NCBI GenBank assembly: GCA_900542625.1
Contig: UQOH01000082.1
Span: forward strand, 1-8,493
DNA: 8,493 bases
Source: an uncultured Fusobacterium sp.
GTDB taxonomy: Bacteria > Fusobacteriota > Fusobacteriia > Fusobacteriales > Fusobacteriaceae
Direction of reading: 5' to 3'
The position numbers and the translations under genes were made by a program. Positions within the stretch are counted from its first letter, which is position 1; each line of letters starts with the position of its first letter. Below, piece after piece: positions 5,550 through 8,493 of the stretch. Under the pieces are notes generated by a model. It was not told where the DNA came from. It searched no databases and was given only the letters and a program-made list of their open reading frames with translations.

Positions 5550-6851
5550 CTATTTCAATTTTTCTTCCAAATATTCTAAAGCTATGTTTGAAATTTTATT
5601 GTATCTTTCTTTTTTATCTCTGATTTTTTTACCTTCAAGAGCTCTTATCATACCAAAGTTTGGTCCCATAGGCTGAAAATCCTCTTTTTCTTCAGTAATA
5701 TACTTTATCATAGAACCTATTGCACTTCTGTCATCAAGAATAAAAGGTTCAAGCCCCATGATTTTGTTATACATATTTACTGCTGCCATCATTCCTGTTG
5801 CCATGGCTGCCACATATCCCTCTCCTCCTGTTATCTGCCCGGCAAAGAAAATATTTTCATTTTCTTTCATATTAAGCATTGGAGTAAGAAGTTTTGTAGA
5901 GTTTATAAAAGTATTTCTGTGCATAACTCCGTATCTTACAAACTCTGCGTTTTCAAGACCCGGAATCATTGAGAATACTCTTTTCTGCTCTCCAAATTTC
6001 AGGTTAGTCTGGAATCCTACCATATTATACATTCTTCCGTCTTTATCATCTTGTCTAAGCTGAACAACTGCATAATCTCTTGTTCCTGTTCTTGGGTTTG
6101 TAAGCCCTTTTGGTTTTAAAGGTCCGAAAAGAAGAGTTTTTTCCCCTCTTCCTGCTATTCTCTCAACAGGCATACACCCTTCAAAAAGTTTTTCCTCTTC
6201 AAATTTCTTTAATGGTGCTCTGTCTGCATTTATCAGATTTTCATAGAAATTTTTGTATTCTTCCTCATTCATAGGACAGTTTATATATTCTCCGTCTCCT
6301 TTGTCATAACGAGATTGGAAATATACTTTATCCATATTTATTGAATCAAGAGTTACTATTGGTGCTGCTGCATCATAGAAATAAAGATAATCAGCATGAG
6401 TAAGCTCCTGTATTTTTTTTGAAAGTTCATCTGATGTAAGAGGTCCGCTTGCATCAAGAACCATTTTGTCCTTAGGAATCTCTGTTACCTCTTCGTTTAT
6501 TACCTCTATATTTGGATGATTTTTAAGAATCTCTGTTATTTTTTCAGAAAATCCCTCTCTGTCAACAGCAAGTGCCTGTCCTGCAGGAACTCTGCATTCA
6601 TCAGCAATTTTTACAAGAAGAGAGCCCATTCTTCTAAGCTCCTCTTTCATAAGCCCAGAGGCATTTCCAAGATGATCTCCTCCAAGAGAGTTGCTGCATA
6701 TTAATTCTGCAAAATTTTCTGTTTTGTGAGCCTCTGTATTTTTTACAGGACGCATTTCATAAAGTTTTACTTTTATTCCTCTTTCTGCAAGCTGATATGC
6801 TGCCTCGCTTCCTGCAAGTCCTGCTCCGATTACTATTACCTCTTTATTCAT
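5550..6851 (-). CDS. trmFO: TrmFO, folate/FAD-dependent tRNA uracil-54 C5-methyltransferase
   Basis: A 433-residue cytosolic flavoprotein of normal family length. It uses methylenetetrahydrofolate as carbon donor and reduced FAD to make ribothymidine at position 54 of tRNAs. Seen: GAGLAG FAD motif (9-14) after VIVI, the AELICSNSLGG block with Cys52, FEGCMPVERIAGRGEKTLLFGP with Cys226, LKPKGL followed by NPRTG, and the C-terminal QITGGEGYVAAMATGMMA block. Cys52 and Cys226 match the two Cys studied in the Bacillus enzyme (53 and 226). The ATG at 6851 follows AAGGAG. It is the first gene of the operon with the recombinase, hslV, yqeH and the prepilin-like gene, driven by a promoter about 80 bases upstream. 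Confidence 0.96.
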   Translation of the reverse strand: MNKEVIVIGAGLAGSEAAYQLAERGIKVKLYEMRPVKNTEAHKTENFAELICSNSLGGDHLGNASGLMKEELRRMGSLLVKIADECRVPAGQALAVDREGFSEKITEILKNHPNIEVINEEVTEIPKDKMVLDASGPLTSDELSKKIQELTHADYLYFYDAAAPIVTLDSINMDKVYFQSRYDKGDGEYINCPMNEEEYKNFYENLINADRAPLKKFEEEKLFEGCMPVERIAGRGEKTLLFGPLKPKGLTNPRTGTRDYAVVQLRQDDKDGRMYNMVGFQTNLKFGEQKRVFSMIPGLENAEFVRYGVMHRNTFINSTKLLTPMLNMKENENIFFAGQITGGEGYVAAMATGMMAAVNMYNKIMGLEPFILDDRSAIGSMIKYITEEKEDFQPMGPNFGMIRALEGKKIRDKKERYNKISNIALEYLEEKLK

Positions 6852-6927
6852 TAAAATTTTCTCCTTAACTTTGAAAAATTATTTTTTAAATTAAATTTCA
6901 TACATTTTATTATACTATATTTTATTT

Positions 6928-6957
6928 ATTATAGGAAGTTTTCTTTTTACTTGTTAA
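6928..6957 (-). promoter_or_regulatory. Sigma-70 promoter of the trmFO operon
   Basis: On the minus strand TTAACA (6952-6957, five of six) and a perfect TATAAT (6928-6933) are 18 bases apart. The predicted start is near 6921, giving a leader of about 70 bases that is very AT-rich with no clear fold. A second TATAAT (6909-6914) has only a weak -35 partner. The -35 element overlaps the plus-strand -35 of the next promoter. Confidence 0.65.
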
Positions 6958-6979
6958 AATTCTGTTCCTGTGATAAAAT
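6951..6979 (+). promoter_or_regulatory. Sigma-70 promoter of the small basic protein gene
   Basis: TTGTTA (6951-6956, four of six) and TAAAAT (6974-6979, five of six) are 17 bases apart, with TGA directly before the -10 as an extended -10 element. The predicted start is near 6986, leaving about 20 bases to the ATG, which contains the ribosome site. Confidence 0.65.
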
Positions 6980-7005
6980 ATATAGTCAAGATTTTAGGAG
7001 GTATT

Positions 7006-7419
7006 ATGGAAACTATCAGTAAAAATAAACCAAAAGGAAAAGCATATTCAAAAATTAAAGCAAAAAGAAAACAGACAAGAATTTTACAGGAAAAAGCTAT
7101 AAAACAGAGAACTGAAAATAAGAGAATAAATGCAGAAAACAGAAAAGCAAATTTAGAATTCAGAGAATTTATGAACAGAGTAAGTGAAGTTGAAATTGTT
7201 GAATTTAAGAAAAATATGCTTATTATAGATATTGACGGAGAGCTTGAAAAAAGAGCACTTCTTTTTGACGAAAGAAAAGTAAACAAAAAAAATCTTGCAG
7301 AAACTATTCTTGATTTTAAAATAAAACTTTTTGGAGAAGAGGTTTATTTAAGAAAACTTGGAAACTTTGCAGAAAAAAAAGATGAACTTTTATTCAGCTT
7401 GGAAGAGTTTATAGATTAA
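7006..7419 (+). CDS. Small basic protein of unknown function
   Basis: A 137-residue protein I do not recognise. The first 55 or so residues are very rich in Lys and Arg, with KPKGKAYSKIKAKRKQ then a probable long helix or coiled coil (about 23-58, ILQEKAIKQRTENKRINAE and on). The rest looks like a small alpha/beta domain: a VEIVEFKKNMLIIDIDGEL strand pair (62-80), a helix with ERKVNKKNLAETILDFKIKLFG (89-110), then an acidic C-terminal helix (KDELLFSLEEFID). There is no signal peptide or membrane segment. The ATG at 7006 is chosen because AGGAGG (6996-7001) lies just upstream; an in-frame GTG at 6970 overlaps the predicted -10 and would precede the transcript. It is divergent from trmFO and convergent with lysR. 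The charge pattern suggests nucleic acid or ribosome binding, which is inference only. Confidence 0.8.
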   Translation: METISKNKPKGKAYSKIKAKRKQTRILQEKAIKQRTENKRINAENRKANLEFREFMNRVSEVEIVEFKKNMLIIDIDGELEKRALLFDERKVNKKNLAETILDFKIKLFGEEVYLRKLGNFAEKKDELLFSLEEFID

Positions 7420-7425
7420 TATTAC

Positions 7426-7455
7426 AAAGACTGGGAAATTATACTCCCAGTCTTT
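7426..7455. terminator. Bidirectional terminator between the small basic gene and lysR
   Basis: The arms AAAGACTGGGA (7426-7436) and TCCCAGTCTTT (7445-7455) form a perfect 11 bp stem with an 8-base loop, starting 6 bases after the stop of the plus-strand gene and followed by TTTATTT. On the minus strand the same hairpin is entered within the last codons of lysR: its TAA (7439-7441) lies in the loop. The minus-strand tail is a short T run, so it probably works both ways, better on the plus strand. Confidence 0.9.
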
Positions 7456-8317
7456 TTATTTCATCGCATATCTTAGAAAATTCCTCTGTCCTAAGAGTAT
7501 CAGGAAGAGTTACAAAAGAAAATGTCCTTTTAAGAGCAAAATTTTCAAGAGGAATTATCTCAATACTCCCCTCTTCCAATTCTTTTTGTGCAGCACATTT
7601 ATATGCAAAAGTAATTCCAATATCTTTTTTTACCATGTTCATAATAACAGGAATGTTGTCTATCTCATAAGAAAAAACAAAGTTTTCAGGTTTTAAATTA
7701 TGAGCAAGACATTCATTTTCAAAAATATCCCTTGTCCCGCTCCCTTTTTCTCTTAAAATCAAAGGAGCAGAAAGACACTCTTCCAGTTTTCTGAATTTAT
7801 TGTATTCACTTCCCTTTTTACAGAAACCATAAAACTCTTCTTCCATAAAAATATCACTTGCATAACTCTTTTTATCGAAATTCCCCTCTATCAATGCAAA
7901 ATCAATCATGCCGTTTTCAAGTTCTTCTAAAAGTTCGTGAGTATTCTGTGTTACAAGTTCAAAACGTGTTCCTTTCCAGTGTTCAATCATTTTTGGAAGA
8001 AGTGTTGGAATTATTCCGTCACTTATAGAAAGAGTTGCTCCAAATCTTATTGTTTTTACAAAAGGCTTTTTTATGATCTCTGAAAACTGTTTTTCTATTG
8101 TTATCATTCTTTTTACCATGTGATAAAATTCTTTTCCCTCTTCTGTCAAAACAATTTTTCTTCCTTCACGGTTAAAAAGCATTACTCCATATTGTTTTTC
8201 CAATGCTTTCAGCTGCTGGCTTACTGCCGGCTGTGTCATATGAAGTTCTGTTCCTGTTTTTGTAGTGCTCTGACATTCTGCCAGTTTTATAAAAGTATAA
8301 AGTTTTTGATCAAGCAT
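7439..8317 (-). CDS. LysR-family transcriptional regulator
   Basis: A 292-residue regulator of standard length. The N-terminal winged helix-turn-helix (about 1-62) has TGTELHMTQPAVSQQLKALE, then GVMLFNREGRKIVLTEEG, the LysR signature. A linker helix leads to a two-lobe periplasmic-binding-type effector domain (about 90-290) with FGATLSISDGIIPTLLP, GMIDFALIEG and LREKGSGTRDIFE; the last block is common in the CysL/YeiE-like branch, but the effector cannot be named from this. The ATG at 8317 follows AGGTGA. The protein is probably a tetramer that binds the divergent promoter at 8367-8395. No firm promoter for lysR itself is seen in the AT-rich upstream. The 3' end lies inside a terminator shared with the convergent gene. 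Confidence 0.93.
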   Translation of the reverse strand: MLDQKLYTFIKLAECQSTTKTGTELHMTQPAVSQQLKALEKQYGVMLFNREGRKIVLTEEGKEFYHMVKRMITIEKQFSEIIKKPFVKTIRFGATLSISDGIIPTLLPKMIEHWKGTRFELVTQNTHELLEELENGMIDFALIEGNFDKKSYASDIFMEEEFYGFCKKGSEYNKFRKLEECLSAPLILREKGSGTRDIFENECLAHNLKPENFVFSYEIDNIPVIMNMVKKDIGITFAYKCAAQKELEEGSIEIIPLENFALKRTFSFVTLPDTLRTEEFSKICDEIKRLGV

Positions 8318-8329
8318 ATCTCACCTGCT

Positions 8330-8346
8330 TATAAATTTTTTTTATA
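8330..8346. promoter_or_regulatory. Candidate LysR-type binding box
   Basis: TATAAA (8330-8335) and TTTATA (8341-8346) form an inverted repeat that contains a T-N11-A core (8332 to 8344). Its centre is about 64 bases upstream of the predicted start of the divergent promoter, the usual place of a LysR recognition site, and it lies in the lysR leader, where autoregulation would act. In DNA this AT-rich such repeats arise by chance, so the call is weak. Confidence 0.3.
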
Positions 8347-8366
8347 GATTAAATGAAAATACTAAT

Positions 8367-8395
8367 TTGATTTTATAATACTTTTCTTTTATAAT
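8367..8395 (+). promoter_or_regulatory. Sigma-70 promoter divergent from lysR
   Basis: TTGATT (8367-8372, four of six) and a perfect TATAAT (8390-8395) are 17 bases apart. The predicted start is near 8402. A 9-base direct repeat, TTTTATAAT, occurs twice with a 16-base period (8371-8379 and 8387-8395), the second copy including the -10. This promoter points at the short ORF at 8435 and is the likely LysR target. Confidence 0.65.
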
Positions 8396-8434
8396 CAAGG
8401 AGAAATTAAAAAGAACTTAGGAGGGTTTTTAAAA

Positions 8435-8482
8435 ATGAAAAATTTTATAATAAAAACAGCAGAAAGTTGTAAAAGGTTATAG
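8435..8482 (+). CDS. Short 15-codon ORF with strong ribosome site; leader peptide or interrupted gene start
   Basis: TAGGAGGG (8418-8425) lies about 10 bases before an ATG that encodes MKNFIIKTAESCKRL and then stops with TAG. Promoter, leader and ribosome site are all well formed, so something is very likely translated from here. The peptide has no run of one amino acid that would mark a classical attenuator. Both other frames stay open to the window end, and one extra A in the AAAA run of TGTAAAAGG would give SCKKVIVLLN, a plausible start of a hydrophobic segment. It could be a leader peptide, a frameshifted target gene of the LysR regulator, or a sequencing error. The edge of the window prevents a decision. 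Confidence 0.4.
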   Translation: MKNFIIKTAESCKRL

Positions 8483-8493
8483 TTTTATTGAAT

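Noticed and set aside
5758..6704. Two plus-strand open frames opposite trmFO
   Set aside because: They overlap conserved TrmFO motifs on the minus strand and have no start signals.
6852..6927. Riboswitch or attenuator in the trmFO leader
   Set aside because: The 70-base leader is almost pure A/T with no stable stem or terminator-like structure.
6954..7286. Minus-strand frame of 110 residues, hydrophobic, opposite the small basic protein
   Set aside because: Its hydrophobic Phe/Leu/Ser content is the mirror of the Lys-rich codons of the plus-strand gene, which has a promoter, ribosome site and terminator; this frame has none.
8120..8347. Plus-strand frame opposite the LysR DNA-binding domain
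   Set aside because: Antisense shadow; the helix-turn-helix signature is clearly on the minus strand.

Overview
The window is AT-rich (about 30% GC by eye) and reads as chromosomal DNA of a Fusobacteriota-type organism, probably Fusobacterium or a close relative. This rests on low GC, AGA/AAA-rich codon use, strong AGGAGG ribosome sites, consensus sigma-70 promoters with T-rich hairpin terminators, and the mix of genes. The genus is an inference from style and gene content, not from a search.

Left edge (1-970): a two-gene toxin-antitoxin operon on the minus strand (AbrB/MazE-like antitoxin, then RelE/ParE-like toxin, with stop and start sharing one base). It has a perfect consensus promoter and lies between two near-identical hairpins. 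The right-hand hairpin is also the terminator of a tRNA-Leu(CAG) gene at 836-921. Next, at 974-2368, is a COG2509-type FAD-dependent oxidoreductase with its own strong promoter.

Centre (2441-6957): a tightly packed minus-strand operon in transcription order trmFO, xerC-like tyrosine recombinase, hslV, yqeH, and a prepilin-like gene, with gaps of 11-26 bases. The first three match the Firmicutes order trmFO(gid)-codV-clpQ, but the expected next gene, hslU/clpY, is absent and yqeH follows instead. The operon joins tRNA U54 methylation, a recombinase-fold protein, the HslV peptidase and a 30S-assembly GTPase. The recombinase lacks its first catalytic Arg (Thr152) and has Tyr246 where the His of the HxxR box is usual, so it may not be an ordinary Xer recombinase.

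Right (6951-8493): a small, very basic unknown protein is transcribed to the right from a promoter whose -35 element lies on top of the trmFO -35 element on the other strand. It converges on a LysR-type regulator, and the shared terminator hairpin carries the last regulator codons, with its stop codon in the loop. Upstream of lysR a divergent, well-formed promoter and ribosome site lead into an ORF that stops after 15 codons near the window edge, while both other frames stay open. This could be a leader peptide or a frameshifted target gene.

No CRISPR array, insertion sequence, phage gene or rRNA is visible. The main points to follow up are the degenerate recombinase, the HslV/YqeH gene order, the hairpin-bracketed toxin-antitoxin module, the one-residue-shifted prepilin motif and the interrupted ORF beside lysR.
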